This document shows positions 23,966 through 32,860 of a stretch of DNA of 47,053 nucleotides, in pieces (position 1 is the first letter of the stretch; each line of letters starts with the position of its first letter). The notes beneath the pieces were generated by a model. It had not been told where the DNA came from. It was given only the letters and a program-made list of their open reading frames with translations, and ran no database searches. The position numbers were made by a program, and so were the translations under genes. This stretch comes from Lentisphaerota bacterium (GTDB lineage Bacteria; Verrucomicrobiota; Lentisphaeria; Victivallales; Victivallaceae). Where the stretch lies: NCBI GenBank assembly GCA_015061745.1, contig SUWB01000024.1:1-47053 (forward strand). Reading direction: 5' to 3'.

Positions 23966-25357
23966 ATGGCATTTAAGAATGGTTGTCAGGCTTGTACTGG
24001 TAGTGTTGCAGCACCGGTAACGAACGCAGATTATATGATCCGTCAGGAACAAACGGAATCCAATGCGCGAAGTTACCCCCGTAAATTTCCCTTTTCACTG
24101 GTGAAAGCAAAGGGATCTTGGATCGAAGATGTGGAAGGCAACCGGTATTTGGATTTTCTCTGCGGTGCAGGAACTTTGGCTTTGGGACACAATGATCCCG
24201 AAATCAATCAGGCTATGATTGAGATGCTGAGCAGTGATGCTCCGCTGCATACTCTTGACCTTATGACTCCGGTCAAAGACCGTTTTGTTCATACGCTGAT
24301 TTCTCTTTTGCCCGAAGAATTGCAGCCCAATGCCAAGATTCAGTTCTGCAGTCCCTCCGGTACTGATGCTACTGATGCGGCAATCAAGCTCTGCAAAACT
24401 GCCACCGGCAGAAGTTCTGTCATCGCCTTTGGCGGCGGTTATCACGGTATGGGCCACGGTGCTTTGTCACTTACCGGCAATCTTTCTGCCAAGTCCAAAG
24501 TTCACGCTCTGATGCCTGAAGTGCATTTCTTCCCCTATCCCTATTCTTACCGTTGTCCTTTCGGTTTGGGAGGTGAAGCCGGTATCAAGGCTTGCTGCAA
24601 TTACTTTGAGCGTACACTCAAAGATCCTGAAAGCGGTATTACTCTGCCTGCTGCTGTTATTCTTGAGCCCATTCAGGGTGAAGGCGGCGTGATTCCTGCT
24701 CCTGTTGAATTTCTCCAGACTGTCCGTCGTGTTACCAAAGAACTGGGTATTCCTATGATCGTGGATGAGATCCAGTGCGGTGTCGGCCGTTCCGGTAAGT
24801 TCTTTGCCTTTGAATACGCTGACATCGTGCCCGATGTGATCCTTGTTTCCAAGGCTATCGGCGGAACTCAGCCTATGTCTGTTGTGGTTTACAACAAGGA
24901 ACTTGACAAGTGGCAGCCCGGTTCCCACGCCGGAACATTCCGCGGCAACCAGTTGGCTATGCGTGCCGGTACCGTGGTGATGGAACGGGTTTCCAAAGAA
25001 GAATTTCTCGCAGATGTCCGTGCAAAGGGTGACTACTTGAGAGAACGTATGGCTGCTCTCAAAGAAAAGGTTTCTATTATCGGCGATATCCGCGGCAAAG
25101 GTTTGATGTCCGGCTGTGAATTTGTCGATCCCAAAGGTACTCCCGATGCTCTCGGCTCTCTGCCTGCCAGCGGCGATATTGCCGCCAGAGTGCAGCAGAT
25201 GTGTTTCCAGAACAAACTGGTTATGGAAAAGGGCGGCCGTCACGGATCTGTTATGCGTTGCCTTTGTGCTCTGAACGTGACCAGAGAAGATCTTGAGACG
25301 ATGATCTCTATTTTTGAAAAAGTCGTTCTTGAGGTCAATGCAGATGTCACAAAGTAA
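23966..25357 (+). CDS. dat: Diaminobutyrate-2-oxoglutarate aminotransferase
   Basis: PLP-dependent class III aminotransferase making L-2,4-diaminobutyrate from aspartate semialdehyde, using glutamate as amino donor. 463 residues from this start. The family order is intact: FLCGAGTLALGHNDPE, SGTDATDAAIKLCKTATGR, FGGGYHGMGHGALSLTGN, LEPIQGEGGVIPAP, VDEIQCGVGRSGKFFAFE, and the PLP-binding Lys in VSKAIGGTQP. The start at 23966 is chosen since AAGGGG (23951-23956) is 9 nt upstream; ATG at 23960 is only 3 nt away. Its end overlaps the decarboxylase gene by 14 nt. This gene pair is the usual 1,3-diaminopropane route. The close relative EctB (ectoine) is less likely because no ectA/ectC is present. 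Confidence 0.9.
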   Translation: MAFKNGCQACTGSVAAPVTNADYMIRQEQTESNARSYPRKFPFSLVKAKGSWIEDVEGNRYLDFLCGAGTLALGHNDPEINQAMIEMLSSDAPLHTLDLMTPVKDRFVHTLISLLPEELQPNAKIQFCSPSGTDATDAAIKLCKTATGRSSVIAFGGGYHGMGHGALSLTGNLSAKSKVHALMPEVHFFPYPYSYRCPFGLGGEAGIKACCNYFERTLKDPESGITLPAAVILEPIQGEGGVIPAPVEFLQTVRRVTKELGIPMIVDEIQCGVGRSGKFFAFEYADIVPDVILVSKAIGGTQPMSVVVYNKELDKWQPGSHAGTFRGNQLAMRAGTVVMERVSKEEFLADVRAKGDYLRERMAALKEKVSIIGDIRGKGLMSGCEFVDPKGTPDALGSLPASGDIAARVQQMCFQNKLVMEKGGRHGSVMRCLCALNVTREDLETMISIFEKVVLEVNADVTK

Positions 25358-26798
25358 TCTTTTTCTGACTTCTGATACTGCTGACAAGCAGGCCTTTGTA
25401 TCTATGATGGAGTCAACGGTCCGTGCGATCGCTGACTCTATGGATCACGGTCAGGCTTATGCCGGTATGGGGCCCTACGAATTGAGGGCTGCGGTTCATT
25501 CAGATGAATTGCTCCCTCAAAAGGGACGTGCTTTTGATGATATTCTTGCTGAGGTAAAGGAAAAGATCCTGCCCAACCTCGTGCGCCCTATGTCCACCAA
25601 CTATATGGCACACTTGCACAGTGCGGCACTCCTTGAGACCATTGCTGCGGAAATCATCCTTTCCACTTTTAATCAGTCTATGGATTCCTGGGATCAGGCT
25701 CCTGTTGCAACTGAGATCGAAGTGGAAGTGATCCGCAATCTCTGCAAGCTCTATGGATACGATGAAAAGGGCGACGGGGTCTTTACTTCCGGCGGTTCTC
25801 AGTCCAACCTTTCCGGGCTGCTGCTGGCAAGGGATTGGTTCTGCAACACAAAGCTCAACTGGGATATCAAGAAATTCGGTTTGCCCACTGAGTTCCGCAA
25901 GTTCAGAATGTATGCTTCTGAGATCTCTCACTTTTCTATGGAAAAGAGTGCTCATCTTATGGGCCTTGGCTACGATGCTGTGGCAAAGATCCCCGTGGAT
26001 AACGCTATGAAAATGGATATGGGGGCTCTTAGAGCACAGATCGAAGCTGATGTCAAGGCCGGCTTTATGCCTTTCTGCGCCTGTGCCACTGTGGGAACTA
26101 CCGATTTCGGCAGTATTGATCCTATGGATGAAATGCGGGCGATCTGCGATGAATACGGAATGTGGCTCCACGCTGACGCTGCTTATGGAAGCGGTGTGGT
26201 GCTTTCAGAAAAATATGCCCACCGGGTCGCCGGACTGGGGGCTTGTGATTCCATTACCGTGGACTTTCACAAGATGTTCCTGATGCCCATCAGCTGCAGT
26301 GTTTCTCTCATCAAAGATAAGACCAACTTCGAGGCCCTGACGCTTCACGCCGATTATCTCAATCGTGAAGAAGATGAAGAAGAAGGCTACATCAATCTGG
26401 TCAACAAATCTATGCAGACCACCCGGCGTTTTGATGCCCTCAAGGTGTGGATCTCTTTCCGGATGCGCGGCAAAGAGGGGTGGTCGGAACTGATTACCAA
26501 ATGCATTGATAATGCGGCTTATTTTTATGAACAGCTGGCCAAGCGTTCTGATGTTGAAGTCATTGTCAAGCCTGAAATCAGTTCAGTTGTCTTCCGTTTG
26601 CTTCCGGTACCGGGCAGCAGTGAAGATGCTGACACGATGAATAAGCGTATCCGCAGAAAACTGCTTCACCACAAAGGTGTGGTCATCGGGCAGACCGTCT
26701 GCCGGGGCAATACCTGTTTGAAATTTACATTGCTCAATCCTTTGCAGAGCGAAGCAAAGCTGGATGAACTTCTGGCATTGATCCTCTCTCTGCGGTGA
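25344..26798 (+). CDS. ddc: L-2,4-diaminobutyrate decarboxylase
   Basis: PLP-dependent group II decarboxylase producing 1,3-diaminopropane from L-2,4-diaminobutyrate. 484 residues. Landmarks are PMSTNYMAHLHS, SGGSQSNLSGLLLARDW, CACATVGTTDFGSID, LHADAAYGSG and the PLP Lys in VDFHKMFLMP. The start at 25344 is preferred: GAGG lies at 25331-25334 with good spacing to this ATG and too short spacing to the ATG at 25338. It overlaps dat, so the two are translationally coupled. 1,3-diaminopropane can feed norspermidine synthesis, but no nspC was found here. Confidence 0.92.
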   Translation: MSQSNLFLTSDTADKQAFVSMMESTVRAIADSMDHGQAYAGMGPYELRAAVHSDELLPQKGRAFDDILAEVKEKILPNLVRPMSTNYMAHLHSAALLETIAAEIILSTFNQSMDSWDQAPVATEIEVEVIRNLCKLYGYDEKGDGVFTSGGSQSNLSGLLLARDWFCNTKLNWDIKKFGLPTEFRKFRMYASEISHFSMEKSAHLMGLGYDAVAKIPVDNAMKMDMGALRAQIEADVKAGFMPFCACATVGTTDFGSIDPMDEMRAICDEYGMWLHADAAYGSGVVLSEKYAHRVAGLGACDSITVDFHKMFLMPISCSVSLIKDKTNFEALTLHADYLNREEDEEEGYINLVNKSMQTTRRFDALKVWISFRMRGKEGWSELITKCIDNAAYFYEQLAKRSDVEVIVKPEISSVVFRLLPVPGSSEDADTMNKRIRRKLLHHKGVVIGQTVCRGNTCLKFTLLNPLQSEAKLDELLALILSLR

Positions 26799-26816
26799 TC
26801 TGAGAGAAGTATTCTC

Positions 26817-26850
26817 AAAGGGGCTGTTGTTTTGCAGCGGCCTCTTTTTT
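26817..26850 (+). terminator. Terminator of dat-ddc
   Basis: AAAGGGG (26817-26823) pairs with CCTCTTT (one G-T), with inner CTG/CAG pairing, followed by a T-run (26844-26851). Confidence 0.7.
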
Positions 26851-26893
26851 TGTGGGGCAAAGGGGCTCTGGGGCGATTACTTTTTTACGGAGC

Positions 26894-26923
26894 TGTACGG
26901 ATTGGTACGGATTGGTACGGATT
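26894..26923. repeat. Short tandem repeat
   Basis: About three copies of the 10-bp unit ATTGGTACGG in the 312-bp stretch 26799-27110. That stretch holds terminators, this repeat and no gene. Confidence 0.8.
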
Positions 26924-26995
26924 TGAACGGCGATACCGGAGCCGTGCAGACCGATCTGACCTTGCAATACGGGGGAGGGGAAACTGAAAAAGACA

Positions 26996-27034
26996 GCCCC
27001 GGGGCAAGTGTAAAAAGAGCACTTGCCCCGGGGC
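26996..27034. terminator. Perfect 15-bp hairpin downstream of the DUF4838 gene
   Basis: GCCCCGGGGCAAGTG (26996-27010) pairs perfectly with CACTTGCCCCGGGGC (27020-27034); an A-run at about 26988 provides T's on the reverse strand. It likely ends the gene at 27111-29567. Confidence 0.75.
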
Positions 27035-27060
27035 ATATATATTGCCACACTTTGAAAGTT

Positions 27061-27087
27061 CGGTCTGAGAAACAGCGTCTCAGACCG
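27061..27087. terminator. Second hairpin downstream of the DUF4838 gene
   Basis: CGGTCTGAGA (27061-27070) pairs with TCTCAGACCG (27078-27087). No T-run follows closely on either strand, so it may stabilise the mRNA end or slow the polymerase instead. Confidence 0.55.
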
Positions 27088-27110
27088 GCTTTACAAACTG
27101 GCGTTCCGGT

Positions 27111-29567
27111 TTATTTGAAGTGGATTTTTCCAAAACGTCCGGGAACATTGAATTTGCCGAAAGTACAGCTCCAGCAGGCATATTCAGGGGGATTCACCGT
27201 CCGGCGGACACGGGCACAGTTGAAGCCCCAGACAGCTTTGTTCCAATTGTTCTTGCCTGCAATTTCTTTCAGAGGGATCGCCAATTCCAAGCTCCAGGAA
27301 TTCTTATTGTGTCTGGCTGCGGAACGGATCTTGCCCTGCCATTTTTGTGCTTTGCCGTTAAGCATCTTTTCGGTATAAAGCGTTCCAAGTGAGTTGGAAA
27401 TAATATGGTAGCAGCAATCACCTTTCCCGCTGGGATCAAGGAAGATGTCAAGATTGTTTTCATTCCACACTGTTGAACCGTTTTTCTTGAGATTATCGGT
27501 AACAAAAGCCATCTTGGGTTCATCACATTCAAACCCCAGGATCAATTCGTCACCGCAGACAACGGCACGGAATCTGCTCTTGACTGCGAAGGCTTTTCCG
27601 TCAAGCATACCGCTTTCGATGATCTCTGTTTTGGCATTTTTCCAGAAAGGTTCGTCCAAAACACCGTCAAGTTTGACTTTACCGGAAACTTTCACGGCTG
27701 CAGTTTCTTTGACACCGCCGGATTGCATAATCTTGAAAACAGCACTGTCAAGGGCAAGGCGGAATTGTTCAGCTCTCTTTTTAACGTAGGGAATATTGTG
27801 ATTGTCCGGGAGTGCCGCCATTTGGGATTGCTGTTTTTCCCGGAGCGCAGCAAGTTTCACAGCCTTATCTATGGCAGAGGCTCCCGCTTTTTTGCCGAGA
27901 ATATCCAGCGTAAGCAACACCAGCTGACGGGTGGTTTCTGCATATTCAAGATTGAGTCTGAGCATACCGAGCCGGACTTTCATACCGGGATCTTTTTCGT
28001 TTTTTTCTGCATTACGCAAGGGCGTGATCCACTTTTCATAGAGCCCTTTGTAAGTATGACGGGTAAAGGTATCAGGGATACGTCTGGCAAAGCCGAGCCC
28101 CACGTTTTCCTCAACGCCGCTTTTGACGAAACGGCGCAGACGGTTTTCGACGTCGGCAAAATAGGCCCGCACAAGAGAAGCATTTTTACCGTATGCCGCC
28201 TGCAGGGCATCGGCATAGAGTTTATCAAAATCCTGAAGCGGATCAAAGGCCATTTGTGCATAAAGATAGTGATTCAAGCCGCAGGCTCCCATAGAGGAAG
28301 ACAGGTTCATAGCGAAGCCCCGGATATCAGCTTTGACCAGATTCTTGAAAAGTTCTTTGATAGATTCCGCATTGGCACAGGGCATATCAAGTCCCCCCAT
28401 TCCTTCCGGATAGGTGTAAAAATAGAGCCGTTTCAGCCTTTTCCGCCAGCTTAAAAGCTGTTTCAGGTGTTTTTCCCGCTCAGCAGGAAGGTAATAGGTA
28501 ATGGAACTGCTGTTTTTGACATTCATTACCGTGATATTGGGAGCAAGAACCGTTTTGACTGGCGGATCGGCAAAGACACTGTAAGCATAAAGACCGAAAT
28601 TCTGGTCAGGGAGTTCCTTGTTGACGCGTTTTGCCATTTCATTGCAATAGGTCACAATACGGTCGGTCAGGCTCACTGAACCGTCCGGATTGACCGTATC
28701 AAGAGCACGGCAATTGGCACACTCACAGAAACCAAGTCCGTCACTGGGGGAAAGGGTCTGCATTACATTTGAGCGGTTACGCTGCTTTTGGATGATATAA
28801 CGGGCAAAGGTATCAAGAGCACCGGGATTGGTGGTACAGATTTTCATATACTGACCGCCGACGGCCTGACGTTTGCCATTAATCAGGGGGAAGTATTCGG
28901 GATGTTTCAAAAACAGATCTGTGGAACGTTCCCAGAATGCCCAGGAGTGGGAACCGTCAAATCCTCTGCTGTATCCTGTGCCGTTACGCCGTGCCCAAAT
29001 CTGGATATCTTTATTGAATTTGAGCTTTGAACGCTCTTTGAAGTAGATCGGGCCGAATTTACGGAACTCCATAAAGGGCTGTTTTTTTATGGTGTCAATA
29101 TTGACAATGAGATTTTTGGTTTTTGGGACATATTCACCGTAGGGGCCGGGGAAGATCCAGCGGACACCTGCAAATTGACGCAAAAAGGCGCAGACACCAT
29201 ACCAGGAACCGGTCTGAATGACTTTGTTCCAGTGGATTATTTCAGGATTGCCTTTAGTGTCGCAGCCGGAAATGTGAAGATTTTTACCTTCGCTTTTGAT
29301 GATATAGCCTTCCGGTTCCGTAACTTTCAGAAATCCGATCTTGACAGCAGGTTTGCTGCTCTTTGTGCCTCTGATAAGGGGCAGGTCGGCTCCTGTTGCT
29401 TTTTTGATGTATTCTTTGAACTCCTGTGCTGCTTTGACCGTGGCGGGCAGGGCTTTTTTCTGCAACAGGATCACATAGTCGCTTTTGCCGTTTTTCACCA
29501 ACTCAATAGGGGCGGCATAAAGTGCAGCAAAGCACAAGAGAAAAGCTGCGATATATTTGAAAAACAT
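27111..29567 (-). CDS. Secreted DUF4838 protein with a CBM9-like C-terminal domain
   Basis: Product of 818 residues. A signal peptide (residues 1-19, AALYAA) precedes an N-terminal alpha/beta domain resembling those of hexosaminidase-type enzymes (about 20-200). The DUF4838 barrel-like domain follows (about 205-455), with ICTTNPGALDTFARYI, LSPSDGLGFCECANC and YFYTYPEGMGGLDMP. A helical linker leads to a beta-sandwich of the CBM9 (carbohydrate family 9) type at about 620-818 (VKLDGVLDEPFWKNAKT, NNLDIFLDPSG, RFGKIHF). DUF4838 proteins are abundant in Lentisphaerota and presumed glycan-active; the catalytic residues and substrate are not known. GGAG lies 5-6 nt before the ATG. No promoter was identified. 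Confidence 0.85.
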   Translation of the reverse strand: MFFKYIAAFLLCFAALYAAPIELVKNGKSDYVILLQKKALPATVKAAQEFKEYIKKATGADLPLIRGTKSSKPAVKIGFLKVTEPEGYIIKSEGKNLHISGCDTKGNPEIIHWNKVIQTGSWYGVCAFLRQFAGVRWIFPGPYGEYVPKTKNLIVNIDTIKKQPFMEFRKFGPIYFKERSKLKFNKDIQIWARRNGTGYSRGFDGSHSWAFWERSTDLFLKHPEYFPLINGKRQAVGGQYMKICTTNPGALDTFARYIIQKQRNRSNVMQTLSPSDGLGFCECANCRALDTVNPDGSVSLTDRIVTYCNEMAKRVNKELPDQNFGLYAYSVFADPPVKTVLAPNITVMNVKNSSSITYYLPAEREKHLKQLLSWRKRLKRLYFYTYPEGMGGLDMPCANAESIKELFKNLVKADIRGFAMNLSSSMGACGLNHYLYAQMAFDPLQDFDKLYADALQAAYGKNASLVRAYFADVENRLRRFVKSGVEENVGLGFARRIPDTFTRHTYKGLYEKWITPLRNAEKNEKDPGMKVRLGMLRLNLEYAETTRQLVLLTLDILGKKAGASAIDKAVKLAALREKQQSQMAALPDNHNIPYVKKRAEQFRLALDSAVFKIMQSGGVKETAAVKVSGKVKLDGVLDEPFWKNAKTEIIESGMLDGKAFAVKSRFRAVVCGDELILGFECDEPKMAFVTDNLKKNGSTVWNENNLDIFLDPSGKGDCCYHIISNSLGTLYTEKMLNGKAQKWQGKIRSAARHNKNSWSLELAIPLKEIAGKNNWNKAVWGFNCARVRRTVNPPEYACWSCTFGKFNVPGRFGKIHFK

Positions 29568-29633
29568 TTTTGCTCCGTTTTACTTTTTGGGGGATATGTT
29601 TGCCGGAAAAATTATTCCGTCAGTTGCAAATAA

Positions 29634-29674
29634 TAAAAAAGGCTGTTGCCCGCCTTGATAGTCGTGCAACAGCC
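29634..29674 (-). terminator. Terminator of the creatininase-DegT operon
   Basis: GGCTGTTGC (29641-29649) pairs with GCAACAGCC (29666-29674). The A-run at 29635-29640 gives T's on the reverse strand. Confidence 0.85.
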
Positions 29675-29699
29675 CTGATAGGAGAATTTTCTGAATTTA

Positions 29700-31040
29700 T
29701 CAGAATTTGTTGTGACGTTTGCGAACCTTGGCAGCGGCATTTTTGATACCTTCGATGGTATCGGCAATGTTCTGCTCGGTAAGTCTGGGGTGCATAGGGA
29801 TGTTGAGTTCCCGCTTGTAGAAGAATTCGCTGGCCTTGGGGCACTGATCGGGATCGTAGCCCATACGTTTGAGACCGGTGAAGTGGAAGGTGGGCTGATA
29901 GTGGAGAATACCCTGGACACCTTCTTCTTCATAGAGGACACGCATAAATTCGTCACGGCTGCCGCCCAGTTTCTTTTCATCCACACAGACAGTGTAGAGG
30001 TGGAAGCTGTGGTAGTAACCTTCGGGTTCGTAGACAGCTTCGATGCCTTCGATGTCCTGGATTCCGGCGGTGATCTTGTGAGCGATTTCACGACGCTTTT
30101 CGATGAGCATATCCAGTTTGTCCAGCTGGCAGCAGCCGACAGCAGCCTGGATTTCGTTCATACGATAGTTGCTGCCCCAGTGGCCGTTCCACGGAATCAC
30201 GTCAAAGTGAGCAGGCAGCCAGTATTCGATGGGATCGGTCTTTTTGCAGGTGATCCGACCGAAGTTCCAGACGGGATTGTTGATATCAGCAAGCTGATCG
30301 TTCCAGCTCTGGGGCTGATTGCTCATACAACGCAGGTTCTGGATACCTTTGGCATATTCATCGTTATCGGTGGTAATCATACCGCCTTCGCCGCAGGTGG
30401 TGATGTTTTTCAAGCTGTGGAAGCTGAAAGCACCGGCATCACCGATAGAACCGGCCATACGGCCTTTGTAGGAAGAACCGGTGGCATGGGCGCAGTCTTC
30501 GAGGACTTTCAAGCCGTGTTTCCGGGCGATTTCCATAATGGGATCCATATCGACCATCAGACCGGCGTAGTGAACGACGTAGATAGCCTTGGTCTTGTTG
30601 GTGATCTTGCGTTCAACATCTTCGGGATCGAGGTTGAAGGTGCGGGGATCAATATCGGCGAAAACCGGAATACCGCCTTCCTTGAGGATCACCAGACTGG
30701 TGGCCACAAAGGTGTTGGGGGTGACGATGACTTCGTCGCCGGGTTTGATGTCAAACAGCTGGGTGATGACGTGCATACCGGTGGTGCAGTTGGAACAGGC
30801 ATAAGCATACTTGGTGCCGTGTTTCTGAGCAAATTTGGTCTGGAATTCCTGAGTTTTGGGACCCATTGTCAGGGTGTCCTGTTTCATAGCGGCGAGGGCA
30901 GCCTGATATTCGGCATCATCATAGATGGAGCCCATAAAGGAGTAGGGGACTTTCAGCTTCACACCGTCATCGGTGGCGTAGCTGCTGGTAATACCGCCTT
31001 CGGTATTTCCGCCGGTGTAATGTTTCTTGTCGATAGCCAT
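29700..31040 (-). CDS. DegT/DnrJ/EryC1/StrS-family aminotransferase
   Basis: PLP-dependent sugar or cyclitol aminotransferase of the DegT family, 446 residues. The PLP Lys is in SFHSLKNITTCGEGGM. VIVTPNTFVATSLVIL, VLEDCAHATGSSYKGR and NYRMNEIQAAVG are family hallmarks. The N-terminal stretch (about 1-35, rich in Gly, Thr and Lys) is longer than usual. A strong AAGGAGG lies before the ATG. It follows the creatininase-like gene after 38 nt in one operon. The amino donor and sugar acceptor cannot be read from sequence. Confidence 0.9.
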   Translation of the reverse strand: MAIDKKHYTGGNTEGGITSSYATDDGVKLKVPYSFMGSIYDDAEYQAALAAMKQDTLTMGPKTQEFQTKFAQKHGTKYAYACSNCTTGMHVITQLFDIKPGDEVIVTPNTFVATSLVILKEGGIPVFADIDPRTFNLDPEDVERKITNKTKAIYVVHYAGLMVDMDPIMEIARKHGLKVLEDCAHATGSSYKGRMAGSIGDAGAFSFHSLKNITTCGEGGMITTDNDEYAKGIQNLRCMSNQPQSWNDQLADINNPVWNFGRITCKKTDPIEYWLPAHFDVIPWNGHWGSNYRMNEIQAAVGCCQLDKLDMLIEKRREIAHKITAGIQDIEGIEAVYEPEGYYHSFHLYTVCVDEKKLGGSRDEFMRVLYEEEGVQGILHYQPTFHFTGLKRMGYDPDQCPKASEFFYKRELNIPMHPRLTEQNIADTIEGIKNAAAKVRKRHNKF

Positions 31041-31078
31041 AGTGAACCTCCTTGGTTGCTTGGTTTGGTTGTTGATTA

Positions 31079-31933
31079 TTAAATGGCGTTGATTTTCATC
31101 TTAACGTTGTCAGGCTGGACGATGCGTTTGCCGGTCTTGCGGGCATCCTCAGCGGCGGCGATGGCCTGTTTGATGGCAGGAACGGCGTTGTCCAGAAACT
31201 CTTTTTCGATCTTGGCACCGAAAGCGGCGTTGGCCTTTTCGGGGAAGCCCATAACACCGATCTTGACATCTTCACGCTGGGTGGTCTGGACAACTTCCTG
31301 TTTCATTTCGGTGAAACTTTCCCGGAGCTGATAGCTGTCGGGGTCTTCCCGGAGTCTTTCAGCCACTTCGGGCACATCCATTTCCAGTTTGTCCATACGG
31401 ACGACTTCAGGACACCAGTGGAGCAGAAGTGAAGTTTCAGCCCAGGCTGCGTGATAGTCGTGTTCTGCAAAAAGCTGGGTCCAGGAGGGAGAAAAGTCCC
31501 AGATCTGGGTCAGCAGAATGAGAGTATCTTTGAGGGCGGGATTGAGCCACTTCAGGATACGCAGAGATTCTTTGAGGTGAAGCAAACTTTCGCTGCCGCC
31601 GTGGCCGGGAACAATGATGAAGTTTTCAAAACCCTGCAGAGCGAGAGATTCGATGATCTCGCCCACCAGATTGGAAAAGGTGTTGGGCTTCACATTGATC
31701 GTGCCGGGGAGCATACCGCCGGAAAAAGTATAGTTCAAAGTGGGGGCTGTGATGCAGCCCAGTTTTTCGGCCAGTTTGGCAGAAACAAAGTTACAATTGC
31801 GGATATCCACATCCAGAGGCAGATGTGCTCCGTGCTGCTCACTCAGAGCGTAGGGGATGATAACGGTCTTATTTGTCTTGAGATATTCTTTCACTTCAGG
31901 GAAAGTCATATCCTGCATACGGTAACTTTTCAT
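31079..31933 (-). CDS. Creatininase-family amidohydrolase
   Basis: Product of 284 residues of the creatininase/formamide hydrolase fold. The metal-binding motifs are present: EQHGAHLPLDVDI near residue 33, PGHGGSESL near 115, and AWAETSL near 165, as in the family. The start at 31933 is chosen because AAGGAC lies 9 nt upstream; the ATG at 31939 is only 3 nt away. It leads an operon with a DegT-like aminotransferase. Family members act on creatinine, formamides or amino-sugar-like amides; the partner gene makes an amino sugar substrate plausible, but this is only inference. Confidence 0.88.
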   Translation of the reverse strand: MKSYRMQDMTFPEVKEYLKTNKTVIIPYALSEQHGAHLPLDVDIRNCNFVSAKLAEKLGCITAPTLNYTFSGGMLPGTINVKPNTFSNLVGEIIESLALQGFENFIIVPGHGGSESLLHLKESLRILKWLNPALKDTLILLTQIWDFSPSWTQLFAEHDYHAAWAETSLLLHWCPEVVRMDKLEMDVPEVAERLREDPDSYQLRESFTEMKQEVVQTTQREDVKIGVMGFPEKANAAFGAKIEKEFLDNAVPAIKQAIAAAEDARKTGKRIVQPDNVKMKINAI

Positions 31934-31971
31934 ATCCATAATGTCCTTATATATTGGAATGTCTCTTACAT

Positions 31972-32000
31972 ATTATAGAGCCGTAATGAAAAAAAAGCAA
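31972..32000 (-). promoter_or_regulatory. Promoter of the creatininase-DegT operon
   Basis: Reverse strand: TTGCTT (31995-32000), 17-bp spacer, TATAAT (31972-31977). Confidence 0.65.
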
Positions 32001-32053
32001 TTTTCAATAGACAAAAAAGTGGAAAAAAACAGTTTTTATGAAACGGTAACGTC

Positions 32054-32833
32054 TTATAACTGGAAATCCGGATTGCAATTATAAATTTCAAGGGGAGCCG
32101 GCTGCATACGTTCTCCCAGAATCTCCTTGAGTCTGAAACCGGTCAGGGGCAGCCGGGGGCCCAGAAATTTGAAAGCCTCAGCTCCTTCCGTACCCGAAAG
32201 ATTGCTCCAATAGGCTGCTTTGGTGTGGAAATTCTTTTTCCAATGGGGCACTGACGTGGGAGCCGTGTTGTTGAAGCAGTCAATGCAGCGGTCTGCCATT
32301 GCCATTGTGGTACTGTCGGTTGTGACCAATACATCCGGAATGAAATTGTAGGCCTGGCCGACTCCTGTCTGATAGGCATAAACTTCCACCGGCGGCTTGA
32401 AATCCGGGGCACTGCCGGGAATGATGTTCACAGCAGGACCCAGTATGTGGCGGGAAACGTGAGCCACGATACGGTGGTCGGCGTGGGAGTCCCGGGGCCA
32501 GTGGATAAAGACGATCTCCGGGGAATAATCCACCAGAAATTGAGCCATACGATCCATCATTTCATCCCGATAGCGGTCTGCTTGTGCCACGGGATAGTCC
32601 CAAATCACCTTTTTGCACCCCAGTTCCGCAGCGGCGGCAGTGGCATCGGCAATAGTCCTTTCGCGGCCGTTTTCGCCAAGAGAGCGGATAAAAGTCCAGT
32701 TCCAGCCGCCGACGGGATTGAGAATTGTCACTTCACAGCCGGCAAGGGTGAGGGCGGCGGCGGTATTGGGACATTCGGCTTCGATTTCTTCGTGATGAGC
32801 ACCGATGAAAAGGATACGGGGTTTCTTTTCCAT
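32054..32833 (-). CDS. PIG-L/LmbE-family deacetylase-like protein
   Basis: Product of 259 residues. The PIG-L fold is indicated by the start RILFIGAHHEEIEAE, VFIHWPRDSHADHRIVAHVSRHIL and the end region. The usual zinc motif AHPDD is replaced by AHHEE: the first His is kept, Asp is replaced by Glu. The second zinc cluster HxDH (HADH) is intact. The start at 32833 follows AAGGAG by 10 nt. It is the last gene of the operon with three barrel paralogues, 28 nt after the last one. PIG-L enzymes deacetylate GlcNAc-type sugars or related amides. Confidence 0.85.
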   Translation of the reverse strand: MEKKPRILFIGAHHEEIEAECPNTAAALTLAGCEVTILNPVGGWNWTFIRSLGENGRERTIADATAAAAELGCKKVIWDYPVAQADRYRDEMMDRMAQFLVDYSPEIVFIHWPRDSHADHRIVAHVSRHILGPAVNIIPGSAPDFKPPVEVYAYQTGVGQAYNFIPDVLVTTDSTTMAMADRCIDCFNNTAPTSVPHWKKNFHTKAAYWSNLSGTEGAEAFKFLGPRLPLTGFRLKEILGERMQPAPLEIYNCNPDFQL

Positions 32834-32860
32834 AAGAGAACAACTCCTTAATAACAAGTA

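Noticed and set aside
23767..23976. Reading frame of 69 residues in the dat leader
   Set aside because: Non-ATG start with no binding site, and it ends inside the dat coding region; more likely untranslated leader.
26827..27378. 183-residue + strand frame
   Set aside because: It covers terminators and runs opposite to the DUF4838 gene; composition is that of a shadow frame.
29712..31082. 456-residue + strand frame opposite the DegT-like gene
   Set aside because: Antisense shadow; the real gene has the PLP motifs and a strong ribosome binding site.
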